NCBI GenBank assembly: GCA_913019965.1
Contig: CAJVZR010000045.1
Location: 1 to 35,115, forward strand
DNA from: an uncultured Oleispira sp.
Lineage (GTDB): Bacteria; Pseudomonadota; Gammaproteobacteria; Pseudomonadales; Oceanobacteraceae
Direction: 5' to 3'
DNA: 35,115 nt
A program made the position numbers and the translations under genes. The first letter of the stretch is position 1, and the number at the start of each line of letters is the position of its first letter. This document shows positions 24,717 through 32,714 of the stretch, piece after piece. The notes beneath the pieces are model-generated. The model had not been told where the DNA came from. It did no database searches and was given only the letters and a program-made list of their open reading frames with translations.

Positions 24717-26438
24717 ATGAAGCCATTAGACCCTCTTTCTACCTTAGAACATCCAGCTTCCTGGTTGTTATATCGATTTGAAGAATCAATCGGACAAAAA
24801 GCGATTGAGGTATTACCGTGCTTGAAAGCTGCGTATTTATGCCCTCTGGTCGAAGATATTCGTAAAACTTGGTATCAAAACAAGTTAAAAGCCATCATTT
24901 TATTGGTCGATCAACACGATACTTTATTAGAAGACTGGGTATGCCGTTTAGTGATGGCTTTACCCGAAGCCCCCCTAGTTTTATTATCGATTAATCCATT
25001 AGCGCTTGATGAAGTGAAATTGCTAGAGCTCGGCGTGCAAGAAGTCTGGCCGATCAATGAGCTTAATGATGCGTTAATTCCTCGAATCATTAAGCACGCG
25101 ATAGTGCGTAAGCAAGTTGAATATCAATCGCGCCATTTAGCTCATTATGATGCGTTAACAGGGGTGGCTAATCGTACGCTTTTTCAAGATCGTTTAGATC
25201 ATTCATTATTGCATGCTCGCCGAGAAGGCCATGTGGTGGCTTTATTGACCCTAGATCTTGATCGCTTCAGCGTGATTAATGAGCATTATGGGCACGATAT
25301 TGGTGACCAAGTATTAAAACAATTTTCTCGACGCTTAACCGACATCGTACGCCGCTCTGATACCGTGGCACGCTTGAGTGGTAATAACTTTGCGGTGCTT
25401 TTGGAACACATGACCAATGAGCATGTGATTACCGGTGTGGCGGAGAAACTCTGCGCCGCGTTTAATGAAGCCTACTTCATCGCTGAACATGAAATATTTT
25501 GCAGCATCAGTATTGGTATCGAGCTGGCGAGTAATGTTGGCTATGATGGCGCGTTATTATTGCAACGATCTGAGTTAGCGTTACGTCAAGCGAAGCAAGA
25601 TGGACGTAATGACTACCGCTTCTTTGTTGTTGATATGCATCCACCGGATATGGTCAGAGCGAGTTTAGAAAGCGCACTGCACCATGCCTTGGAGCGTAAA
25701 GAACTGAGCTTGCAATATCAGCCGCAAGTGCGGGTGAGTAATAAACAATTTATCGGCACCGAAGTATTATTACGCTGGACTCATGAAACGTTGGGCTCTA
25801 TTTCTCCCGCCGTATTTATTCCTGCGTTAGAAGAAACAGGCTTAATTAATAAAGTGGGAGAGTGGGTATTAGCATCCGCTTGCCGTCAGCATCAAGAATG
25901 GATCCGCAAAGGGGCTTTACCGAGTGATGCCAAATTATCGGTTAACTTATCCCCTCGCCAATTTCGCCAGCGGGATTTAGCCGATCGTATCTTGCAAGTG
26001 CTAGAAGTCACCCAGATGAAGCCCGAACATCTTACTTTGGAAATTACTGAAGGTGTGTTGATGGATAACCTCCAGCAAGGGATTGATATGCTGGGCCGTT
26101 TACGTGAAATCGGGGTATCCATTGCCATTGATGATTTTGGTACCGGTTATTCTTCCTTAGCTTATTTGAAAGATCTACCGATTGACTATTTGAAGATTGA
26201 TCGGGTTTTTGTAAAAGATATCGTTGAAGACCAAAATGATGCCGCCATTGCCAACTCTATTATTGCTCTTGCCCATAATTTGGGCTTAGAAGTGATTGCT
26301 GAAGGCGTTGAAGACCCGAGTGTTTTAGGGGTATTACAAGCATTTGGCTGTGATCATTATCAAGGCTTCTTTTTCTCACGACCGGTTGATCCAGAAGACA
26401 TTCCGATAATAGCTCAAAAATTCACCCCAAATTCCTAG
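24717..26438 (+). CDS. GGDEF–EAL protein, likely c-di-GMP phosphodiesterase
   Basis: A 573-residue signalling protein. Residues 1-130 look like a degenerate receiver-type domain (AIILLVDQHDTLL, LVLLSINPLAL), without a clear phospho-acceptor set. The GGDEF domain (about 140-300) opens HYDALTGVANRTLFQDRL, but its signature reads SGNNF (221-225), so diguanylate cyclase activity is unlikely. The EAL domain (about 315-565) has E349-V-L in place of EAL and retains LSVNLSPRQF, LEITEGVLM, IDDFGTGYSSLAYL, LPIDYLKIDRVFV and EGVEDPSVLG; the metal-binding acids look present, so phosphodiesterase activity is plausible. No signal or membrane segment is visible. It lies between thyA and folA. Confidence 0.92.
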   Translation: MKPLDPLSTLEHPASWLLYRFEESIGQKAIEVLPCLKAAYLCPLVEDIRKTWYQNKLKAIILLVDQHDTLLEDWVCRLVMALPEAPLVLLSINPLALDEVKLLELGVQEVWPINELNDALIPRIIKHAIVRKQVEYQSRHLAHYDALTGVANRTLFQDRLDHSLLHARREGHVVALLTLDLDRFSVINEHYGHDIGDQVLKQFSRRLTDIVRRSDTVARLSGNNFAVLLEHMTNEHVITGVAEKLCAAFNEAYFIAEHEIFCSISIGIELASNVGYDGALLLQRSELALRQAKQDGRNDYRFFVVDMHPPDMVRASLESALHHALERKELSLQYQPQVRVSNKQFIGTEVLLRWTHETLGSISPAVFIPALEETGLINKVGEWVLASACRQHQEWIRKGALPSDAKLSVNLSPRQFRQRDLADRILQVLEVTQMKPEHLTLEITEGVLMDNLQQGIDMLGRLREIGVSIAIDDFGTGYSSLAYLKDLPIDYLKIDRVFVKDIVEDQNDAAIANSIIALAHNLGLEVIAEGVEDPSVLGVLQAFGCDHYQGFFFSRPVDPEDIPIIAQKFTPNS

Positions 26439-26446
26439 TTTGGTGG

Positions 26447-26475
26447 TTCACACTCCCAAAGTCCGCAAGTATGAT
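26447..26475 (+). promoter_or_regulatory. Predicted sigma70 promoter of folA
   Basis: TTCACA (26447-26452) and TATGAT (26470-26475) are separated by exactly 17 bases, one mismatch to consensus in each box, about 30 bases before the folA ATG. It should drive folA and the linked patatin gene. Confidence 0.65.
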
Positions 26476-26504
26476 ACAGGCAAAGACTGAGGGAAGAACA
26501 TCGA

Positions 26505-27026
26505 ATGAAATGTGCATTGATCGTTGCCATGGCAAAAAATCAAACCATAGGTATTGATAATACCTTGCCTTGGCACCTGCCGAATGACCTGAAATATTTC
26601 AAGCAAGTAACTATGTCGAAGCCGATCATCATGGGGCGTAAAACCTATGAATCCATCGGTCGTCCATTGCCAGGTCGCACCAATATCGTGATTACTCGCC
26701 AAGCGGATTATCAAGCGGAAGGAATTGTTGTGGTTAACAGCCTGCAGCAAGCGTTGGACAAAGCGGAAGATATTAGTTTCGTTGCCGGCCATGAAGAAGT
26801 GATGGTAATTGGTGGTGCTGAAATTTATCAACAGGCTTTATTAAAGGCCGACCGTTTATACATTACCCATGTTCATGCCGATGTTGAAGGTGATGCGTTC
26901 TTCCCAACGGTTGAATGGAATGACTGGCAAGAATTCAAGCGTGAAGATTATCAGGCTGATCCGGAAGGTAGTGAAAAGCGCAACCCGTTTGACTATAGCT
27001 TTGTTGTTTACGAGCGGACTGTTTAG
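26505..27026 (+). CDS. folA: Dihydrofolate reductase
   Basis: NADPH-dependent reduction of dihydrofolate to tetrahydrofolate in the cytoplasm, regenerating the cofactor used by ThyA. The 173 residues contain LIVAMAKNQTIGIDNTLPW, the folate-binding PWHLPNDLKYFK with the acidic Asp28, IIMGRKTYESIGRPLPGR, NIVITRQ, the nucleotide-binding VMVIGGAEIYQQAL and RLYITHVHADVEGDAFFP. These are full-length family features and the length is normal. GAGGGAAG precedes the ATG. The patatin-like gene starts three bases after the stop, so the two are almost certainly co-transcribed. Confidence 0.97.
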   Translation: MKCALIVAMAKNQTIGIDNTLPWHLPNDLKYFKQVTMSKPIIMGRKTYESIGRPLPGRTNIVITRQADYQAEGIVVVNSLQQALDKAEDISFVAGHEEVMVIGGAEIYQQALLKADRLYITHVHADVEGDAFFPTVEWNDWQEFKREDYQADPEGSEKRNPFDYSFVVYERTV

Positions 27027-27029
27027 TCG

Positions 27030-28091
27030 ATGGCGAAAACTCTCGACTTTCATATCTATGCCGGCCATGAGGCCCTTGCTCACATTCACCAGCAGGGTTT
27101 AAAAAAAGACGATATCAGCATGCTATTAGGGGCCTCTAGTGGCCCTAAATGGTTGGTGCTGCATGGTTTTGATCAGTATTTAATGAACCAATTTGAACGT
27201 CGCCAGCAGCCTCTCGATTTATTAGGAACATCTGCTGGGGCTTGGCGTATGGCGTGTTACGCTCAGCAAGATACTTTTGCCGCCCATCAGCGTTTGACGG
27301 ACGCTTATATTGAGCAAAGCTATTCAGACAGACCTTCGGGGGATGAGATTTTAGCATCGTGCCGCAAGATGGTGATGAGTATGTTGGGTGAACGTGGAGA
27401 GGAAGAAGTTCTTCAGCATCCAACGTCTCGACTGCATCTAATTACCACTCAGTGCCATGGTTTAGCGGCAAAGCAACAGCGCTTTTGGCAAGGCTTGGGT
27501 TTTATGATGGCTGCGTTAGGCAATTTGGTGAGCCGTAAAAGTTTAGGGCTGCATTTCACCCGAATTGTGATGCATCATGCCGAGCAAAAACCTCCCTTAA
27601 TCAGTACTAACGATTTACCCAGTCGATATCAAACCATGACGGATTCCAATGTTGCCGATAGTATTCTATCGACAGGCTGTATTCCGATTTTAACCAAGGG
27701 TGTAGAAAATATTGCGGGACAGGGTTTATATCAAGATGGTGGTATTACCGATTATGGTTTTGATTTACCCTTTAAACCTGAGAAAGGCTTTGTACTGTAT
27801 CCACACTTTGCCCCGATGCCAGCACCGGGCTGGTTTGATAAATCGTTAAAATGGCGTAAGCCGAGTCATGATAATTACTCTCGTACGATCTTATTAGTGC
27901 CGAAGCGTGAGTTTATCGACAGTCTACCTTATGGAAAAATTCCAGACCGAAACGACTTTGTTAAATTGAGCGATGAAGAGCGGAAAGCTTATTGGCGTGA
28001 AGTTGTAGAGCGTAGCGGGGTTTTCTCTCAGCAGCTAGAAGGGCTGACACCGCAAGATTGGGCAGAGTATGCGCAGCCTCTGCCGTGGTAA
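27030..28091 (+). CDS. Patatin-like phospholipase family protein
   Basis: Predicted serine lipid hydrolase of 353 residues with a Ser/Asp dyad. The segment SMLLGASSGPKWLVLHGFD is followed by the nucleophile elbow GTSAGAW with Ser68; the Asp is in YQDGGITDYGFD (Asp236), the DG(G/A) signature of patatins. The N-terminal glycine-rich oxyanion loop is less standard than in typical patatins (GASSGPKW). No signal peptide is seen. Its ATG lies three bases after the folA stop, which argues for a shared transcript but not for a shared pathway. The lipid substrate is unknown. Confidence 0.83.
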   Translation: MAKTLDFHIYAGHEALAHIHQQGLKKDDISMLLGASSGPKWLVLHGFDQYLMNQFERRQQPLDLLGTSAGAWRMACYAQQDTFAAHQRLTDAYIEQSYSDRPSGDEILASCRKMVMSMLGERGEEEVLQHPTSRLHLITTQCHGLAAKQQRFWQGLGFMMAALGNLVSRKSLGLHFTRIVMHHAEQKPPLISTNDLPSRYQTMTDSNVADSILSTGCIPILTKGVENIAGQGLYQDGGITDYGFDLPFKPEKGFVLYPHFAPMPAPGWFDKSLKWRKPSHDNYSRTILLVPKREFIDSLPYGKIPDRNDFVKLSDEERKAYWREVVERSGVFSQQLEGLTPQDWAEYAQPLPW

Positions 28092-28116
28092 TGTTTATCG
28101 TTGAATTGCTCGGCGC

Positions 28117-28830
28117 TTAAAATTCGTTTTCTAAGCGCTTATCCATTTCGGCAATTTTCGCTTTCATTAATTCATGAACGTCTAATGCTAAGCGTTCCGC
28201 GTCATCTTCGCTTAAACCATCCGTTGAAATAGGGTCTAAGAATTCAACGAGTGCAGGTTTAGGGCGCCAGTCACTCAAGGTAATATTTTTGGTTGAGCTA
28301 ACACAAAGTGGAACGATAGGAACCCCGGCTTTAATCGCGGTTAGGAATGCCCCTTTCTTAAATGGTAATAAACCTTTACCTCGGCTGCGCGTACCTTCAG
28401 GCATGATAAATATAGAGCGATTAAGAGTATTTATCTTATCAGCCATCTGATCAACAACGGCTCTGGCTTTATCTTTGTCTCCGCGGTTAATAAAAATATT
28501 ACCCGCCAGCCAAAATGCTAAACCAAAAACAGGGACCCAAGCGAGTTCACTTTTACCAACACCCGCACAATTGTTTGGCCAAATTTTCGCAAAGAAGAAA
28601 GTATCTAAAAGATCTTGATGATTGGCTGTAAAGACCACAGGAGAGCTTATTTGAGGCTTATTGATGGCGATAACTTTTAAGTTCATCAGCCAATAGGCAG
28701 GGAATAACATTTTTAAAACGATGCGTGTATTGTTGCCGTGGAAAGGACGGAGTAAGCAGAAGCCCAAAGCGATGAAGCAAAAAAGCAGGAAGTAAATACA
28801 AACAGCAATAAGACGAGCGTAGTAAAGCAT
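28117..28830 (-). CDS. plsC: 1-acyl-sn-glycerol-3-phosphate acyltransferase (PlsC-like)
   Basis: Acylates lysophosphatidic acid to phosphatidic acid at the inner membrane. With the ATG at 28830 the product has 237 residues; a GTG three codons upstream (28839) is also possible, and neither has a strong ribosome-binding site. An N-terminal membrane segment (LIAVCIYFLLFCFIALGFCL) precedes the catalytic motif NHQDLLD (His71, Asp76, the HX4D pattern). Further motifs are FINRGDKDKAR, IMPEGTRSRGKG and VPIVPLCVSS. It is transcribed convergently with folA–patatin. It may be one of several PlsC paralogues in the genome, so the symbol is by family. Confidence 0.88.
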   Translation of the reverse strand: MLYYARLIAVCIYFLLFCFIALGFCLLRPFHGNNTRIVLKMLFPAYWLMNLKVIAINKPQISSPVVFTANHQDLLDTFFFAKIWPNNCAGVGKSELAWVPVFGLAFWLAGNIFINRGDKDKARAVVDQMADKINTLNRSIFIMPEGTRSRGKGLLPFKKGAFLTAIKAGVPIVPLCVSSTKNITLSDWRPKPALVEFLDPISTDGLSEDDAERLALDVHELMKAKIAEMDKRLENEF

Positions 28831-28874
28831 AGGAGTCACAAAGTCACAGATAACAAAGAATTAAACGAGCAAAT

Positions 28875-28880
28875 ATTATA
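28875..28880 (-). promoter_or_regulatory. -10 box of a plsC promoter
   Basis: A perfect TATAAT on the minus strand, about 40 bases before plsC. The hexamer 17 bases further upstream (TTACGC) is a poor -35. The box sits inside a short inverted repeat, ACGAG-N11-CTCGT (28865-28885), which could be an operator. Confidence 0.48.
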
Positions 28881-28906
28881 CTCGTCTAATTCTTATGGCG
28901 TAACTG

Positions 28907-28928
28907 AAAACTGGCCGCAAGCGGACAG
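28907..28928 (-). terminator. Probable terminator of the sphingomyelinase-like gene
   Basis: On the minus strand CTGTCCGC and GCGGCCAG pair with one mismatch and are followed by TTTTC, about 25 bases after the stop codon. The T-tract is short and the loop very small. Confidence 0.5.
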
Positions 28929-28952
28929 TAGACAGGTACTATTGTACTTACT

Positions 28953-30659
28953 TTATCGGCGGATGAGAGTGAACGTTTGGTTTGATCCAATGCTACTCGA
29001 AGCCGCGCTTAGACCTGCGTTACCACCAAAATCGGCACGTAGATATTTGCCGTTATCAGCCTTAATTGCGATCTGGTTATTGGCCAACTCTACCAGAGTG
29101 AAAGTACCAGCCGCAGTAACAGAGTGACTAGACGCTTTTAATGTGCCAAATAAGTAGGAGTCCAGCGCAACGTAGTGTCCATCAAAAGCTTTAATGGCCA
29201 CCTTGCCATTCCCTTGGTCTTCAAAGGTGAAGCTTTCCCACGTTCCGATTTGATCAGAACCTGCAGATATAAAGCTATTACCGCCACTCATGCTACGCAT
29301 GTAATGGCCATTAGCCGTTTCTAAATGAACAACATCACCGATGAAAGGAAAAGCAGGACGTTGAGGGTTTGCTTCTGATGGGTAAGTAAAGATACCACGT
29401 ACAGGGTAGTGATCAGAAAGATCCCACTCGCCCCACAGAGCATCAATTGTTACGCGAGGAGCAAATGCTTCTTGATAAGCAGAAGTTGGCTGCAAATTAT
29501 TATTTGCGGTTAAGGTGTAATCTAGGTATTCCATATAAGGCTGTTCAGCCCAAGCATTGGTATTGGCATCATAAGTATAGTTATGACCACGATTTTCCGG
29601 TTCAGTGGCGGCCAATACGTTTTCTAGATAATCACGATCTTCAGGAAGACCGATCTTATTCACATTAAAGTCACCCGCCATCATCACCGCTTCATCCGCA
29701 GGGATGTTTAGGCTGCGGATATACTCACCCATTTCATCCAGCTGAGCTAAGCGAGCGCTACGGTTAACATCATCATCAGATGATTGCGTATGCGTTGCGA
29801 ATACATGATAAGGGTTACCCTGCTTATTAATCTGGGCGTAGATTACCGAGCGAGTAGCCGCACATTGAATACCATCACATGGGTTAAAGTTGAAGTCATC
29901 CTCTAGTGTGAAAGGCCAGCGAGAAAGAATTCGAGTACCTGACCCCATGATTTTTCCAACTTTAAATACATCAGCGGTTTGGTAGGGATATTCTGCGCGC
30001 AGCTTAGCAAATAATTCTTTGGTTGGAATATCATCGAATACTTCGGTTAATACCAAAACATCGTAATTGGCCATCATAGCTGGCATTTCATCTAGGCGAG
30101 TATCCACTTTCTTTGAACCAAATATAGTGGTGGCCCAGATGTTGTAGCTCAATACATTAAGCTGGTTGGCAGTGCCTAAAGCGGGCTTATTATCATTTTC
30201 TTGTAATACATAAGTCAGTTGACCCCCTTTACCCAAGTCGGCGCCATTAAAGGCTAATGTATTAGCATCACCAGCAAGCTCAGTCTGATAGCGTTGAATC
30301 GACGTCTTGGCTTGTGGAGCAATGTTTAGATCGGCGGTATTAGCACCAAATGTTAAATCGGTACCGGATGTTTCTTGAGTCAAATTAATTTGGTAATCGC
30401 TGCTGGATAGCTGAATATTTAAAGCGCTATCAGCCCCAGCATTTCGACTTATCTTAGCAAGCGTCGCCGTTGCTAAGGGAGCGACTTCATAGGCGCTCTG
30501 AACAACCGATGCGTTGCCAGAAATGGATACTTGTAAAGTATCAAGAGTGCTATTGGTAAAGACGATATTGGTATCCAATACTTTAGGGGCATCAGACATT
30601 GCAAAAACTGAGCTGCTTAGAAGAGCAAGCGCTGCAGAGGTAAACATTTTTTTCATCAT
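28953..30659 (-). CDS. Secreted sphingomyelinase C-like phosphodiesterase with C-terminal beta-trefoil
   Basis: A 568-residue exported protein. A Sec signal peptide (about 1-20, MMKKMFTSAALALLSSSVFA) is followed by an unrecognised beta-rich domain (about 26-160). The catalytic endonuclease/exonuclease/phosphatase domain (about 165-426) matches bacterial neutral sphingomyelinases: NVLSYNIWA (Asn173), VLTEVFDD (Glu206, metal), FATHTQS (His290), AGDFNVN (Asp330, Asn332) and WDLSDHYPVRG (Asp416, His417). Residues 441-568 form fascin-like repeats, each with a NGHYMRS / DGHYVAL / NGKYLRA element, as in beta-trefoils. Cys261 and Cys266 may pair. It probably hydrolyses sphingomyelin or a related phospholipid outside the cell; substrate is inferred. 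A second ATG one codon in is an equal start. Confidence 0.85.
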   Translation of the reverse strand: MMKKMFTSAALALLSSSVFAMSDAPKVLDTNIVFTNSTLDTLQVSISGNASVVQSAYEVAPLATATLAKISRNAGADSALNIQLSSSDYQINLTQETSGTDLTFGANTADLNIAPQAKTSIQRYQTELAGDANTLAFNGADLGKGGQLTYVLQENDNKPALGTANQLNVLSYNIWATTIFGSKKVDTRLDEMPAMMANYDVLVLTEVFDDIPTKELFAKLRAEYPYQTADVFKVGKIMGSGTRILSRWPFTLEDDFNFNPCDGIQCAATRSVIYAQINKQGNPYHVFATHTQSSDDDVNRSARLAQLDEMGEYIRSLNIPADEAVMMAGDFNVNKIGLPEDRDYLENVLAATEPENRGHNYTYDANTNAWAEQPYMEYLDYTLTANNNLQPTSAYQEAFAPRVTIDALWGEWDLSDHYPVRGIFTYPSEANPQRPAFPFIGDVVHLETANGHYMRSMSGGNSFISAGSDQIGTWESFTFEDQGNGKVAIKAFDGHYVALDSYLFGTLKASSHSVTAAGTFTLVELANNQIAIKADNGKYLRADFGGNAGLSAASSSIGSNQTFTLIRR

Positions 30660-30721
30660 GTTGGACTCGTTATGTTTAAGGTGAGCTTGTAGTTATTTTT
30701 TTTCACTCATGCTTATGCCTT

Positions 30722-30751
30722 ATTCTACCCAGAATTTTATCCGCCTGTCAC
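30722..30751 (-). promoter_or_regulatory. Candidate promoter of the sphingomyelinase-like gene
   Basis: On the minus strand GTGACA (30751-30746) and TAGAAT (30727-30722) are separated by 18 bases, giving a leader of about 55 bases before the ATG. Confidence 0.42.
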
Positions 30752-30801
30752 GAAAGTAGTGCTGCTAATTGATACGTTGGTAACAAATGATAATATAAAG
30801 C

Positions 30802-31023
30802 TGTGGATAACTTGTTGTGTAGCTGAGTCAATCTTGTTAATAACAGTGTATAAAAATAATTAAGGCTTTTAATCCCTTTAATAACAAGGCTTTGAGTGAT
30901 TCTTTGGCTGTGGAATAAATTAAGATTAAGGAAAAGGTTAGGCAAAAAAAGTGACTGTTTTCGTCAGTTTGTTGATAAAAAAACGTATGAAATGATGAAC
31001 TTCTCCACAGTTTCTGTGGATAA
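30802..31023. promoter_or_regulatory. Cluster of DnaA-box-like sites
   Basis: Two perfect copies of TGTGGATAA (reverse complement of the DnaA consensus TTATCCACA) lie at 30802-30810 and 31015-31023. One-mismatch sites are at 30970-30978 (TGTTGATAA) and, in opposite orientation, 31001-31009 (TTCTCCACA). A poorer match is at 30909 (TGTGGAATA). The last two good sites form a head-to-head pair, CTCCACAG-TTT-CTGTGGAT. Surroundings are AT-rich. No dnaA, dnaN or other origin genes are near. Confidence 0.5.
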
Positions 31024-31130
31024 CTACAAGTATAACTAGGCAATAACTCATTCAAACGTTTGTTTTAACAGGGGCGTTGTTAGTTTGCTGTTTTTTTGAT
31101 CAATCAAAGAAAGGGTAAATCCAAGTGAGC

Positions 31131-32714
31131 TTAACGAGGATTTTCTTTATGAATGGTATTGGGTTTAAAGTCTTTGATTACTATTTGAAAAAAAGCGCCC
31201 TCCTTGGAAGGCGTACAAATAATACTGCCGCCTAATATTTGGGTGATAATATTGTGCAGTGTATGCATGCCCAAGCCAGAGTTACCTTTACTGCGGCTAG
31301 TCGTGAAGAAGGGGTTGAATATCTTCCCACTGACTTCTTGGCTTATTCCACAGCCATTATCTTTATAATAAATCTCAAGTGCGGCGCCTGAATAGTTCGC
31401 TTCAATGGTGATAGTGCCTGCCTGATTGCTAAAGGCGTGATCTATGGAGTTCTGAATTAAGGTTTGAATAATGGTACAGATGGCATTGGGGTATGAATAA
31501 ATGGCTAGGGTAGGCTCACAATCAACCTTAACTTGATAGTTACCAGCCATTAACTCCGTATGGAGCTGCGCTTGTGCGACTTCAATTTGGGCATAGATAT
31601 TAACGGCTTCTATCGCTTCAGCATGGGTATCAACGGCGACCTGCTTAAAACTATCAACCAAATGAGAAGCTTTTCCTAAATTTTCTTTTAATAAGTTTAA
31701 GCCCTCGTTAAGTGTCTGGTAGCACTCTATTAAATCCGATTGGTTTAGATCTCCCGTTATAATCTTTTGCTCCATATTTGAAATATTGTCTTGTATAAAA
31801 GATTGAGTCGTCACACATAGCCCTAAAGGCGTATTAATCTCATGGGCGACGCCAGCGACAAGCTGACCTAGTGCTGCATGCTTCTCGGCATTTATCAATT
31901 TATCTTGCGTCGTTTGCAATTCATCAATGGTTTCATTTAAGCGTGAAATCATACTGTTCAAATCTTGGGTTCTATCTTGCACCCTAGATTCTAATTCGTC
32001 GTTTAACGTTTTCAGAGCTGCTTGGCTGCTATTCGCTTCGGTATGGTATTGATGAACTCGGTTTCTTAATTGATTAATCGCATTGGTGACGATGGTTATT
32101 TCGTCATAATTTAACGGTGATCGATCAAGCAATAAATTATTGTCGAAGCCTTCGATATCAAAGTTTCTCGCCCAGTTAGACATCTTATTGAGATGGCGAG
32201 TAATCATGTGATAAACGAGAGAGAGGATAAATAACGAAACCGTGATGGTTTTAAAGAACTGCGAACCGATAATCACAATAATCTTACTAATCAAATTCTT
32301 GTAAATCTCTTCTTTAGTGATCGCGATGACCAGCTTTCCCAGTTTTTGATTTTCTCCTTGATCGATATAGGTTAAAGGAAAATGAAACTGTTCAATTATT
32401 TTATGATCTTTGATTACACCAACGGATTCCAGTTGATTGCCTTTTTCATCGATAACCTGGCAAGCAACGACTCCAGGAAAATTACTGATACCGGTGAGTT
32501 GAAGTAATAGCTGATTGTAATCATAGTTCCACAAGCTAAAAGACAGGGTAGGCAAATACACCGCTTCAATCCGGGAGATTGATGAATCGATCTGTTTAAT
32601 TTCAGCTTTATAGTCAGAATAAATAATAAAAGCAGAGGTTATTAAAGTTATAAAAAAGCTAAAAATGATTATATATAGTAATAAACGGCGACCAAGGATG
32701 CTGCTTTTGCGCAT
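31131..32714 (-). CDS. Membrane sensor histidine kinase
   Basis: A 527-residue two-component sensor. Two membrane segments (about 10-32 and 145-170) enclose a periplasmic domain with TLSFSLWNYDYNQLLLQL, a pattern seen in several periplasmic sensors. A HAMP-like linker and a long coiled coil (about 225-280, ELESRVQDRTQDL) lead to the phospho-acceptor helix ALGQLVAGVAHEINTPLG with His291. The ATPase domain has Asn422 (QNSIDHAF), the G1 box KDNGCGIS and the G2 box GNSGLGMHTL, so it looks active. It has no receiver domain, and no response regulator gene lies within this window, so its partner is unknown. GGAG lies ten bases before the ATG. Confidence 0.92.
   Translation of the reverse strand: MRKSSILGRRLLLYIIIFSFFITLITSAFIIYSDYKAEIKQIDSSISRIEAVYLPTLSFSLWNYDYNQLLLQLTGISNFPGVVACQVIDEKGNQLESVGVIKDHKIIEQFHFPLTYIDQGENQKLGKLVIAITKEEIYKNLISKIIVIIGSQFFKTITVSLFILSLVYHMITRHLNKMSNWARNFDIEGFDNNLLLDRSPLNYDEITIVTNAINQLRNRVHQYHTEANSSQAALKTLNDELESRVQDRTQDLNSMISRLNETIDELQTTQDKLINAEKHAALGQLVAGVAHEINTPLGLCVTTQSFIQDNISNMEQKIITGDLNQSDLIECYQTLNEGLNLLKENLGKASHLVDSFKQVAVDTHAEAIEAVNIYAQIEVAQAQLHTELMAGNYQVKVDCEPTLAIYSYPNAICTIIQTLIQNSIDHAFSNQAGTITIEANYSGAALEIYYKDNGCGISQEVSGKIFNPFFTTSRSKGNSGLGMHTLHNIITQILGGSIICTPSKEGAFFQIVIKDFKPNTIHKENPR

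Larger units (their letters stand above)
30660..31130. other. 471-base non-coding stretch
   Basis: AT-rich gap between the sphingomyelinase-like gene (its upstream side) and the 3' end of the histidine kinase gene. Short minus-strand frames here have no ribosome-binding site or family features, and I see no coding signal. It holds the probable promoter of the sphingomyelinase gene and several DnaA-box-like sequences, described separately. Confidence 0.6.

Noticed and set aside
24717..26438. Active diguanylate cyclase
   Set aside because: The GGDEF signature is SGNNF, lacking the acidic residues for catalysis.
30748..31055. Minus-strand frames of 65 and 72 codons in the gap before the sphingomyelinase gene
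   Set aside because: No ribosome-binding site, overlapping in different frames, low-complexity AT-driven composition.
30660..31130. Chromosomal replication origin
   Set aside because: DnaA-like boxes are present, but no dnaA, dnaN, gidA, rpmH or parAB genes are near and no ordered AT-rich 13-mers were recognised.
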